Source: JAIEOG01 sp964519985 (GTDB taxonomy: Bacteria > Bdellovibrionota > FAC87 > UBA2466). From it: 64,000 nucleotides of DNA. Positions 8,647 to 17,011 of this stretch are shown here, piece after piece. The stretch is taken from positions 7,940 to 71,939 of the forward strand of contig CAZFMF010000018.1 in the NCBI GenBank assembly GCA_964519985.1, in the 5' to 3' direction. Position 1 is the stretch's first letter. Each line of letters opens with the position of its first letter. The notes below the pieces were generated by a model. The model saw only the letters and a program-made list of their open reading frames with translations. It was not told the origin of the DNA and did no database searches. The position numbers and the translations under genes were made by a program.

Positions 8647-10014
8647 GTGTTTTGGAACCACCCTCTGCGCGGCTGGTTTGTTTTCGCTTTTTTCGTTCAA
8701 TTGCTTTGCCCGATGCCGGTCGGCACGAACCCGGGTTCCCGGTGGGCGTTGCTCTGCGCGCTCTCCGAAGAGGGGCGCCTCGCGATCGATTCTTACGTCA
8801 ATCACACCATTGATTGGTCACGGACTCCGGAAGGTCACTATTATTCCAATAAGGCCCCTGGCCCGGCACTCTTAGCTTTTCCCGTCTTCAAACTGCTCGA
8901 TGGGTGGCAGACGCGTGGCATCGCCGATCGCGCGGAGCGGGACCGGATTCGGTATTTACAGCGGGGAAATAACACCCGCTTGCTGTCCTTTCTCTTCCAA
9001 GTCTTTCCTTTTTTCGCGCTCGTTTTTTGGTGGTTGCGGCGATTGGAACGCCAGGGCGTTTCCCGGGACGCCGTCGCGGGTGCGGCCATGGCGCTACTGT
9101 TGGGCAATACGGCCTGCGTTTTCCTCAACTCCTTTTTTGGCCACGGGGTCACCGCGGTTTGTGCCTTGGCGACCTTGGCGGCGGCCGTTCAGGGATCGGT
9201 GGCCGCGGCCGCCTTTTTCTTCGGGTGGGCTCTGCTCTGCGACTATTCCGCCGCCGTACTACTACTACCGCTCGGGCTTTTTTGGATTCCCGATTTTCGC
9301 GCTTCGCCCGCGCGGGGGCTTTGGTTTTTGCGGCTTGTCGTCGGTGCGGCCGTGCCGGCGGTCCTATGGATCGGGTACCACCAGATTTGCTTCGGTGGGC
9401 CGTTCACGATTGCCAATGCGTTTCAGAACCCGCTCTTCATCGAGCCCGATGCGAGTCGCCTGGGGGGAATCCTTTCCCTCCCGAACCCGGTGGTGGCGTG
9501 GGAGCTGCTCTTTGGAACGGCGCGCGGGTTGTTGTGGACCCAGCCCTGGGTACTGGTGATGTTGGCGGCGCCGTGGCTCTTCCCAATCGATCGGGCGGCG
9601 CGCTTCGCGTTTGTCACTTTCGCCTTACTCTTCGCGGTGAATGCGGCCTTTAACGGTTGGCACGGGGGCGATAGCGCGGGCCCGCGCTACCTCGCCGCCG
9701 GGTTAGCGTTGATGGGGGTGGCGTTGGGCCTAGTTTGGGATGGATTTTCGTCTCCGTTGCGGGCCGCGCTGCGATTCACGGTGAGTGTGGCCGTGGTTTT
9801 TCAGCTGGTGCTGTTCTCCGTCTACCGAATGCCGCACTATCAGCCGCTCTGGCGTTTCTTTCGGGACGAGCTGGTGGGAGAGAAGTGGGCCACCCCCGTG
9901 TCGCGATTGGCCCTGACGTTGCCGATCGCGCTACTGCTGATCTACCGAACTTGGCGCGAGCGTCCGAACAAGTCACCGAGCAGCCGTCCCTTTTCGCCGG
10001 CGGCGGCAAACTGA
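8647..10014 (+). CDS. Polytopic membrane protein, GT-C glycosyltransferase-like
   Basis: A 455-aa integral membrane protein with about 10 hydrophobic segments. The N-terminal loop after the first segment holds NPGSRWALLCALSEEGRLAIDSY and then YYSNKAPGPAL. This arrangement occurs in a family of lipid-carrier-dependent GT-C-like membrane transferases; the assignment is from memory of that pattern. GTG start, 3 bp after the grxD stop, so translation may be coupled although a link to iron-sulfur trafficking is unlikely. The 3' end overlaps the convergent GT2 gene by 73 bp. It opens the large glycan region that follows. Confidence 0.65.
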   Translation: MFWNHPLRGWFVFAFFVQLLCPMPVGTNPGSRWALLCALSEEGRLAIDSYVNHTIDWSRTPEGHYYSNKAPGPALLAFPVFKLLDGWQTRGIADRAERDRIRYLQRGNNTRLLSFLFQVFPFFALVFWWLRRLERQGVSRDAVAGAAMALLLGNTACVFLNSFFGHGVTAVCALATLAAAVQGSVAAAAFFFGWALLCDYSAAVLLLPLGLFWIPDFRASPARGLWFLRLVVGAAVPAVLWIGYHQICFGGPFTIANAFQNPLFIEPDASRLGGILSLPNPVVAWELLFGTARGLLWTQPWVLVMLAAPWLFPIDRAARFAFVTFALLFAVNAAFNGWHGGDSAGPRYLAAGLALMGVALGLVWDGFSSPLRAALRFTVSVAVVFQLVLFSVYRMPHYQPLWRFFRDELVGEKWATPVSRLALTLPIALLLIYRTWRERPNKSPSSRPFSPAAAN

Positions 10015-10844
10015 AATCCGGCCACGTCCTTGACTAGGCAGTAAGCGAGATTGAGTTTCACGATCACGGCCCGAGCCGCCACTCGCGCGGCCCGCACCCA
10101 ACCGCGCTTCGCGCACTGATCGGCCAGTTTTGCGAACAACGCCGATTCTTCGCGAAAACGAAGCGCGTTTTGAGTGTAGGCGGTCGTACTGTTGCCGGCG
10201 TGGCGCCGGTACGCGTATGCGAATTCGGGTAAACCAATAAGGGTCCGGCCTTCGAAGAGCAACCGGGCCCAAAGATCGAGGTCCTGAACCATTTCCCATT
10301 GGGGATCAAAGCGCAGGGTTCCCAGTACCGATTTGCGAAAACAGGCGGTCGGACAAAAGAGAAAGTTTCCCCGGAGCAATGCGCGCAATCCCTCTTCTCC
10401 CGTGAGCAAAATCGTCTCTCGCCGCGATGGCATCAGGAAGCCCTTGTAAAAATCGGGAAAAGAAAAAACCGGTCGACCCTCGCCATCCATTACCCGGGCG
10501 CGGCAAAAAACGGCCGCCGCCTCCGGATACTGGTGGGCGGCTTCGCGCATCCGCCTCGCGTAGTTCGGCAAGAGTGCGTCGTCGCCGTGCAAGAGCGTCA
10601 CGAGATCGGTTTCGGCAAGCTCGAGACAACGATTCCAATTGCCAACCATTCCCAAGCGCGTGGCGTTGTGCACGTAGCGGATGCGGGGGTCGGCGAGTCC
10701 GTCGACGAACTCCCGAATCCCGGTCTCCGTACCGTCATCGCTGATCACCAGCTTCCACTCGCTCTCGGATTGGGCCAGTACGCTGTGTACCGCTTTTTCC
10801 AAAAGGGGTCGGCCGCGGTAAAAGGGAATCGCAAAACTGATCAT
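9942..10844 (-). CDS. Family 2 glycosyltransferase
   Basis: A 300-aa GT-A fold glycosyltransferase, cytoplasmic or membrane-associated, for surface polysaccharide or lipid-linked glycan. It starts with the family strand MISFAIPFYRGR. The nucleotide-binding Asp pair is at residues 36-37 (SDDG), and the metal-binding LLHGDDA motif is at about 85-90. No clear transmembrane segment is seen. Its start overlaps the stop of the upstream methyltransferase gene by 4 nt (ATGA, 10841-10844), so both are probably one unit. Donor and acceptor sugars are unknown. Confidence 0.85.
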   Translation of the reverse strand: MISFAIPFYRGRPLLEKAVHSVLAQSESEWKLVISDDGTETGIREFVDGLADPRIRYVHNATRLGMVGNWNRCLELAETDLVTLLHGDDALLPNYARRMREAAHQYPEAAAVFCRARVMDGEGRPVFSFPDFYKGFLMPSRRETILLTGEEGLRALLRGNFLFCPTACFRKSVLGTLRFDPQWEMVQDLDLWARLLFEGRTLIGLPEFAYAYRRHAGNSTTAYTQNALRFREESALFAKLADQCAKRGWVRAARVAARAVIVKLNLAYCLVKDVAGFQFAAAGEKGRLLGDLFGRSRQVR

Positions 10845-11467
10845 TTGATCGCCAACACGATAAATTCATTGTGGGAGAAGACATGTCCCACCCAGCGGGG
10901 GAATGGAAAAGAATAACGCCGCCGAATGGTCAATCCCAATTCCACCAGCCACTGCGAAGCGAGTCGGTCATCGACAAAGTTCACATGGGTGGCATCGGAT
11001 CGGTAGCCGGCCGGCTGCGGGGTGATCACCGCTACCTTGCCCCCCTTCCGGACAAACGGGAGATAGTGCGCGAGCAAAGCTTTAGCTTCCGGGGCGGGCA
11101 GGTGCTCTAATACGTGGGCGATGAGCAGAGCGTCAAAACTGGCGGGTTTTGCGTACGGCGAGTATTGGAATTCCTCGGGCAAGAATGCGCGGAGCCCACG
11201 CTCGCGCATGCGGCGTACCGCCTCGGCATTGTGATCGACCCCAACGCCGTGACCTTCGAGGTGTAGGAGATTACGGCCGATGCCGGCGCCGACGTCCAAA
11301 GTAAAACCCAGATCGAGACCGCGAATGTTTCGGCGGTAAGGGGCTTGCACATCGACGAAACGTCGCCAGCCACGCGATTCAATGCGCGCGAGTCGCAACG
11401 CGTATTCCCGGTCCTTCGTATTGGGACTTTCCACCCTCAAACCATACGTTCGCCGACGCAGGCCCAC
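10841..11467 (-). CDS. Class I SAM-dependent methyltransferase
   Basis: A 208-aa methyltransferase. Motif I (DVGAGIGRN) binds S-adenosylmethionine, an acidic VDHNAEAVRRM strand follows, then LLIAHVLEHLPAPEAKALL, which resembles the post-II region of UbiE/methyltransferase-11 proteins. Coupled by a 4-nt overlap to the following GT2 gene, it probably methylates a sugar, lipid carrier or glycan end group, but the substrate is not visible. The GTG at 11467 gives the longest frame; a later GTG near 11437 is possible. Only 53 bp separate it from the divergent secreted protein gene. Confidence 0.75.
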   Translation of the reverse strand: MGLRRRTYGLRVESPNTKDREYALRLARIESRGWRRFVDVQAPYRRNIRGLDLGFTLDVGAGIGRNLLHLEGHGVGVDHNAEAVRRMRERGLRAFLPEEFQYSPYAKPASFDALLIAHVLEHLPAPEAKALLAHYLPFVRKGGKVAVITPQPAGYRSDATHVNFVDDRLASQWLVELGLTIRRRYSFPFPRWVGHVFSHNEFIVLAIK

Positions 11468-11520
11468 AACCCCGAAAAACTTCGGTTGTTTTCTCTCCCG
11501 AAACTCGCGATCCTAGGCGG

Positions 11521-11991
11521 ATGAAACGCCTTTGCTGCTTGATTTTGGTCGGTCTGACTCCCTTGGTTTTAACCGCGGCCCCCGTCCAGCACCTAACCGT
11601 CGAGGGCGTCCGGCCGGCGCGTCTAAAAGCAAACCAAGCGGCGGAAGTGGTGGTGGAAGTCAAAGTCCGCGATGGATTTCACGTCCAAGCCAATCCCGCC
11701 AGCAAGCCGCAGCTCATTGCGACCCGGATCGATCTGGCCGGGGGCAAGGGCCTCAGTATTGGTCGCCCGCTGTACCCACAAGGCAAACCCTATAAAGTCG
11801 GGGGATTGTCGATGACGGTCTCGACCTACGACGGCCGTTTTGAACTCAAAATCCCCATCAAGGCTTCTTCGCTGGCCAGCCCCGGCAAACAGGATCTGGC
11901 GGGTAAGATCCGTTACCAGGCTTGCGACGATAAACTGTGCTTTCCACCGACGCTGGCCAAGTTCTCAGCCTCCGTGGAAGTCCTTCCCTAG
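11521..11991 (+). CDS. Secreted free-standing DsbD N-terminal-like domain protein
   Basis: A 156-aa exported protein: signal peptide residues 1-20 (hydrophobic core LCCLILVGLTPLVLT), then a beta-sandwich. The end of the domain has YQACDDKLCFPP with Cys135 and Cys140, which matches the redox-active pair of the alpha domain of DsbD, the periplasmic thiol-disulfide relay. DsbD normally fuses this domain to eight membrane helices and a thioredoxin domain. Here only the alpha-like domain is present, so it may receive electrons from a CcdA/DsbD protein encoded elsewhere. The next glycosyltransferase gene starts 27 bp downstream. Confidence 0.75.
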   Translation: MKRLCCLILVGLTPLVLTAAPVQHLTVEGVRPARLKANQAAEVVVEVKVRDGFHVQANPASKPQLIATRIDLAGGKGLSIGRPLYPQGKPYKVGGLSMTVSTYDGRFELKIPIKASSLASPGKQDLAGKIRYQACDDKLCFPPTLAKFSASVEVLP

Positions 11992-12018
11992 AGACATTTT
12001 CGGATTTAGGATGCCCCC

Positions 12019-12804
12019 ATGTTGAACGGCGAGAAAGTAGTTTGCGTCCTTCCGGCCTACAACGCCGAAAAGACCTTGGAAAAAACCTTGCAGGATGTGC
12101 CCGCCGGAGTGGTGGATCTTTATATTCTCGTCGATGACTGCTCGAGCGATGCGACGGTGGCATTGGCCGAGCGCCTGCAGAGCCGATTTCCACTCAAGGT
12201 CATTCGCCACGACTCCAATAAGGGTTATGGCGGCAACCAAAAAACGTGTTACCGCGAAGCGATGAGTGAGGGCGCCGAGGTCGTGGTGATGTTGCATCCG
12301 GACTATCAGTACGAGCCCAAGCTTCTCGGGGCCTTGGCGGGTTTAGTAGCCAACGGCGTCTACGATGTTTCCCTTGGCTCGCGGATCTTGGGTATGGGGG
12401 CTCTCAAAGGGGGAATGCCCCTTTACAAGTACCTCTTCAATCGAGCTTTGACCTTGATCGAAAATCTTTTGATCGGCCAAAAACTTTCCGAGTACCACAC
12501 GGGATACCGAGCCTACTCCCGGCGTGTTTTGGATCAGGTGGCGTTCGATATCAATAGCGATGACTTTGTTTTCGACAACGAGATGCTGGTCCAATGCCAC
12601 GTGGCGGGTTTTCGTATCGGCGAGATTTCGGTGCCGACCAAATACTTCCCGGAAGCCAGCTCCATCAATTTCCGTCGCAGCGTAAAGTATGGTTTCGGGG
12701 TTCTGCGCTGTTCCCTGGAAGGGTTTCTCTTTCGCACCGGATTGCGGAAACACCCACGCTTCCGAGGTTCCACTACCGTTTCCCTTCCCACTTCCCTGGG
12801 ATAA
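12019..12804 (+). CDS. Family 2 glycosyltransferase, polyprenyl/dolichyl-phosphate mannosyltransferase-like
   Basis: A 261-aa GT-A glycosyltransferase without an evident C-terminal membrane anchor. It has VCVLPAYNAEKTL, the VDDCSSD motif (Asp39-Asp40), NKGYGGNQKT and a metal-binding HPDYQY (Asp95). Further on, EYHTGYRAYSR and the DDFVFDNEMLVQ segment are typical of the DPM1-like branch that makes polyprenyl-phosphate sugars for GT-C enzymes. The following gene, a GT-C-like membrane protein, could use such a lipid-linked donor. It is followed after 26 bp by that gene. Confidence 0.85.
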   Translation: MLNGEKVVCVLPAYNAEKTLEKTLQDVPAGVVDLYILVDDCSSDATVALAERLQSRFPLKVIRHDSNKGYGGNQKTCYREAMSEGAEVVVMLHPDYQYEPKLLGALAGLVANGVYDVSLGSRILGMGALKGGMPLYKYLFNRALTLIENLLIGQKLSEYHTGYRAYSRRVLDQVAFDINSDDFVFDNEMLVQCHVAGFRIGEISVPTKYFPEASSINFRRSVKYGFGVLRCSLEGFLFRTGLRKHPRFRGSTTVSLPTSLG

Positions 12805-12830
12805 GATAATTCCCGGTCGGGGGATAGAAA

Positions 12831-14858
12831 ATGCGCACTCGTTCCAAACGCTTACGAGCCGCGGGGCCGTGGCTTGTCGCACTGAGTCTGTATTCGATTT
12901 TGCTCTTCGTTCTCCTGCGGGTACACCATTCGACGGTTTCCGCCGAACCCGATCAGTACTACCACCTGGCGATGGCCCGTCTGATGGCCGAGAACGGCCT
13001 GATTGATTCGGTGCCGCAAGCCGACAATATGGTTTGGAAGGAGAAGTTCACTAACATTTACTTCCTTTTTACCGCCCTGACGGCGGCGGCCTGGAAAGTC
13101 GGCGGAGAACCCGCCGCGCGGGCGATTTCGCCACTACTGACGCTCGCTCTTTTGCTGCTCCTATTTGCTTTTTGTCGGCGCTATCTCAATTGGAAATGGG
13201 CGCTCTTTCTCCCGGTCCTGCTACTGCTTCTAAATCCGTCGACTTTCTCCCGGTATATTCATCTGCGCCCATCGGTGCTCGCCGAGTGCTTGGTGGTGGG
13301 AATGATGCTCGCGATCGTTTCGGGCCATCGCTACGCCTTGCTGGCCACGGCTTTCTTGTTCCCCCTTAGCTACCACGCCCTGTACGTGCCCTTAACTGTT
13401 TTAGTCGGCGCGGCGGGTATTGGGTATTTTCTAGATAAGGACGAATGGACCCGGGATGCGCTTTACGGTTTTGGGGCGTTGGCGTTGGGTTGCGTCTGCA
13501 ACCCGTACTTTCCGGCGACGCTCGCGCCGATCACCGCGAGCTTTTCGGCCGTGGCGAAGACCGGTGTGCATTGGACTGATGCGCCTATGGAAATTTTCGG
13601 CTGGGATCGGGAACGGTTTTTTGGACGCATTCCCTTTTTTGGTTTTGTGCTCGGGGCGGCCGCTTGGCTGGCGCTCTCTAAGTCGAAGAAGAAATGGGAT
13701 CGGTCCGAATTTTTTTTCCTCTTCGGTTTGGCCGCGATGTTTTCGGCGCTGCTTTTTGTCTCCTATCGGGCGATGGAGTATGCGGGACCGATGCTGGTCC
13801 TGCTTTCGGCTTTCGTGATGTCGCGTCTCGCCCAATCGCCGAAGGAGCTGGGTTTTTTGATGGCGGCCGCGGTGTTGGTGAGCTTGCCCGAGAGCGTTCG
13901 CCTTTTCCGGGTACCGTTGCCGACTCCGATCGATTCGGTTTCCCAGCGGTCCGCGATTGATTCCATTCCGAAGGGGGAAGGGAAGAAGGTTTTTAATTGC
14001 GATTGGTCTTCGGGTGGGCCCTTGCTCTATTTGCGTCCCGACTTGAAGTTCATCGATTTGGGAGACCCGACCGCGATGGATTCGGCAAGCTCGATATTTC
14101 GTGGCTTGCGGACGGCGGTGATTGACGGCCAAATCCCTTTTCTATTTGGACCGGTCCGCCACGCCTTCCAATCGGACTACGTGTTTTGCCAGAACCGGCC
14201 ACTATTGGGAGCATTGGAACGGGATCCTCATTTCCGTCGCATCTATCCGCCCGGTCCGGCGGGGCTGGCATCGTTGAGTGCGGAGGGCTACGCCGTATAT
14301 GAAGTCGCGCCCGCCCGGCACCCAAGCTTCGTCTCCGAACTGGAAAAGCAAGGCAAAGCGGGCCGGGAAAAATTGCGGACATCGCAGGCATTGCCGGAGC
14401 CGCAGCGCAGTCCCTTTTTCAATCTCTCCGCGCCTCCCGCCGCCCGCGCGATATCCAGTGAAGAGAAAGACTGTGAGCAGATTGTAGTACCCCGGGAAGA
14501 AGTGGCCCGACGACAAGGCGCCCAGTTTCTCGGGTTGGGGGGTGGTCCGGAAATGCGCGTGCAATGGAACGGAAAGCCCCTCTTCCGTCGGCACGGTGCT
14601 CGCCCCACCCAAAGTCTGGATGTCTTGATCCCGTTGCCCCAGCCGCTCGCGGCCGCGGATCGGATTGAGATTCGTGTCTGTCCGGGTTGGAATCTTCCGC
14701 AGATGGGAGTGGCAGTTTCCCTGTGGAAAAGCACGGAAATCAAGGCGACGTGCCATTGGAAGGGAACGGCGGAGGCTTCGGCCACCGAAGTCCTTTTCTC
14801 CGAGCGCCCCGCTTACACCTGCCTCGGCACCATTGCTTCCCCGGCGCGGTCTTTATGA
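12831..14858 (+). CDS. Large polytopic GT-C-like membrane protein with soluble C-terminal domain
   Basis: A 675-aa protein with about 11 hydrophobic segments in residues 15-350, then a non-membrane C-terminal part of about 300 residues. Just after the first membrane segment the periplasmic loop has EPDQYYHLAMARLMAENG (Asp41). That placement matches the acidic catalytic motif of GT-C transferases such as oligosaccharyltransferase-like and PMT-like proteins. The C-terminal part is partly beta-rich and contains several Cys. Its stop overlaps the next gene as ATGA (14855-14858). Donor is probably a polyprenyl-linked sugar; this is inference from fold and neighbours. Confidence 0.65.
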   Translation: MRTRSKRLRAAGPWLVALSLYSILLFVLLRVHHSTVSAEPDQYYHLAMARLMAENGLIDSVPQADNMVWKEKFTNIYFLFTALTAAAWKVGGEPAARAISPLLTLALLLLLFAFCRRYLNWKWALFLPVLLLLLNPSTFSRYIHLRPSVLAECLVVGMMLAIVSGHRYALLATAFLFPLSYHALYVPLTVLVGAAGIGYFLDKDEWTRDALYGFGALALGCVCNPYFPATLAPITASFSAVAKTGVHWTDAPMEIFGWDRERFFGRIPFFGFVLGAAAWLALSKSKKKWDRSEFFFLFGLAAMFSALLFVSYRAMEYAGPMLVLLSAFVMSRLAQSPKELGFLMAAAVLVSLPESVRLFRVPLPTPIDSVSQRSAIDSIPKGEGKKVFNCDWSSGGPLLYLRPDLKFIDLGDPTAMDSASSIFRGLRTAVIDGQIPFLFGPVRHAFQSDYVFCQNRPLLGALERDPHFRRIYPPGPAGLASLSAEGYAVYEVAPARHPSFVSELEKQGKAGREKLRTSQALPEPQRSPFFNLSAPPAARAISSEEKDCEQIVVPREEVARRQGAQFLGLGGGPEMRVQWNGKPLFRRHGARPTQSLDVLIPLPQPLAAADRIEIRVCPGWNLPQMGVAVSLWKSTEIKATCHWKGTAEASATEVLFSERPAYTCLGTIASPARSL

Positions 14859-17011
14859 CGAAGAAGCGAGTCCGCCAAGCCAGTCGACGGGGACAGCCCG
14901 AACTCGAACGTTGGTTGCCGGCCTTGATTGTGGCCAGCTTCCTCGTGCCGCTCATGTTTTTGGTTTTGCTTTTTTGCGATATGCGCGCACAGGAAGCGCA
15001 ATTCCTATTGATTGATGGTGTCTTCCAAACGCTGGATCCATTACGGCGCCTTTTCTCCGGCCAGGTCTTTTTCCGCGATTTCGTTTCTTACCTCGGCATT
15101 GGCCACACCTTGATGTACGTGCCACTTTTCGCGTTGCTCGGCCAAACGCTTTACGCCTCCATGTTTTCCGCGCATTTCGTGGTTTGCATTGCCACCGGTG
15201 CTTCATTGGTCTTAGTCGCGGCGATGGTTTTTCGTTCTTGGCGTTGGGGCGCGATCTTGGCGGCCGTTTTCCTGGCGCACGCGATCTTTAACCCTTCGCT
15301 GCAATTCATCTTGCTTCCCCCGACATTCATCGATCCCGGTGTTTCGGGACGTCCGATCCGCCTTTTCCTACCTACGTTGATTGCCTTGATCCTCTATTTT
15401 AGTTGGCCGCGGCTCAGTGGGAAAACCCGTCGCGCCGCGATTCACCGTGCCGCCGCTCTGGCCGGGCTGGGAGCGGTCTCCATCTTTTACAGCAATGACT
15501 ACGGGCTGCCGGTGGCGGTGACCCTTCCATTGGTTTTTATTTTCCTGCGGCCGGGCAATTCGCAGCGTGGAATCGAACTGGGCATCTACGCCCTCGTCTT
15601 GCCGATTCTCATTTTCCTGCTGGGCAATTTACTGACCCTTGGACATTTCTTCGACTGGTACCGGTACAACTTCGATTGGGTCGCACGTTCCCAGTTTTGG
15701 TATTTTGAAGATTACACAAAAAAACTGGTTGGCCTGGGGGATTGGCTCCAGTTCTGGATGCTGGAGGATGCGTACAAGGTACGGATGGTCGCGTGCGTAC
15801 CCCTGCTCATTTACATTTGGTTCCGCGGGCCGGCGGGCCTCACCGCTCCCGCCGTGCTGCTTTTCTTGGGGATTACCCATCTTCTCTCGGCGATTGTCGT
15901 TCAGTTTGGATCCTGGCGGGATAGTGGCTACGAATTAGGCTTAGCGCTCGAATATAAGTTCATCGAGCTCTATTGCATTCTGTTTTTGCTCCGCCAATTG
16001 CCGTGGGCGCGCCTCTTCAAGCGTCTCGGCAAGGGGGCACGGCGCCAGTGGGAACGGATTGTCGCGCGGGAGCGAGAGTTTCGCGACATCGCCTTCGTGG
16101 TGGGTGCGCTAACCACGGCTATCTATATTGGTTCTCAAGCCATGCGCCTGCAGCGATTTTACGAATCGGTCGACTCAGCGTTTGGTGAGCGCCCGACGAT
16201 GCCGATCGTGGACCGGACCCTCGATGATCAACGCAAGCTGGATATGCAGGTTTTGGCCTCACTCAAAGCCCAGCTCGGCGCGGGCACGGTCCTTTCCGAG
16301 TACAGCGGCTTAGATCTCCTGGGATTGGGTAAGATCAGTGATAGTCGCGCCGGCCTAATCATTCACGCTTTCGGAGGAGATCGAGAGGCGATCGTCGATA
16401 AACTGACGCGCAAGTCGACCGCGCTGGTTTCGACGGTTTCCAATCGGTTTACCAACTGGATTGAATGGAGCGTGCGGCAGAACTGGTGGTTCTACCGACC
16501 CCTTTACGAAAACTACCAATTGGTGGCCGCGAGTCCGGGTTACCTTTTTTGGAAACCGCGAGTCCGTCCGCTTGCCTTCGACTCCGAAAAGCTGACCTGC
16601 CGCTGGACGCAGACGAACGGGAGATTTTTTTTCTCCGTTACGCGCGAGAGCGGCAAGCCGCGTTGGAAGGAAAATGCGTTGGCGGAGTTGGAGCTGACGG
16701 TTCGCCCGGGCGATCTGAGTGGCTACCGCAAGACCCTGCAGCGGGAACTACTGGTCCTCGCTTTTCCCGAAACCCCCATGGAACAGGTTGTGAATCAAAA
16801 TGGATTGCGTATGGGGCGTCCGGTAGTGCCGGGGTCGTTTGCCTTTCCGATCGAGGTGCGAAACTCGGGGAAAATGCGTTTCGAAATGAACCTGGAGGCG
16901 ACCTTTCCCCGGACGATTTCCGTGGAGGCGTGCGCGGCAAAGGTGATTGCGCCCATGAGCACATTTCGCCCGCCGCGTGAACGTCCCTACGCACCCCGGG
17001 TCAGCGAGTGA
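14855..17011 (+). CDS. Large polytopic GT-C-like membrane protein
   Basis: A 718-aa protein with about 11 hydrophobic segments in the first two thirds and a soluble C-terminal tail of about 230 residues. The first periplasmic loop has an Asp in IDGVFQTLDPLRRL and then GQVFFRDFVSYLGIGHTL, the pattern 'G-x3-F-x-D-F-x4-G' found in many GT-C proteins. An equivalent GARPYVDFVPVQGLLG occurs in the convergent 852-aa protein, so the two are probably distant relatives. ATG 14855 overlaps the upstream stop by 4 nt. Its 3' end overlaps that convergent gene by 11 bp. Confidence 0.6.
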   Translation: MTKKRVRQASRRGQPELERWLPALIVASFLVPLMFLVLLFCDMRAQEAQFLLIDGVFQTLDPLRRLFSGQVFFRDFVSYLGIGHTLMYVPLFALLGQTLYASMFSAHFVVCIATGASLVLVAAMVFRSWRWGAILAAVFLAHAIFNPSLQFILLPPTFIDPGVSGRPIRLFLPTLIALILYFSWPRLSGKTRRAAIHRAAALAGLGAVSIFYSNDYGLPVAVTLPLVFIFLRPGNSQRGIELGIYALVLPILIFLLGNLLTLGHFFDWYRYNFDWVARSQFWYFEDYTKKLVGLGDWLQFWMLEDAYKVRMVACVPLLIYIWFRGPAGLTAPAVLLFLGITHLLSAIVVQFGSWRDSGYELGLALEYKFIELYCILFLLRQLPWARLFKRLGKGARRQWERIVAREREFRDIAFVVGALTTAIYIGSQAMRLQRFYESVDSAFGERPTMPIVDRTLDDQRKLDMQVLASLKAQLGAGTVLSEYSGLDLLGLGKISDSRAGLIIHAFGGDREAIVDKLTRKSTALVSTVSNRFTNWIEWSVRQNWWFYRPLYENYQLVAASPGYLFWKPRVRPLAFDSEKLTCRWTQTNGRFFFSVTRESGKPRWKENALAELELTVRPGDLSGYRKTLQRELLVLAFPETPMEQVVNQNGLRMGRPVVPGSFAFPIEVRNSGKMRFEMNLEATFPRTISVEACAAKVIAPMSTFRPPRERPYAPRVSE

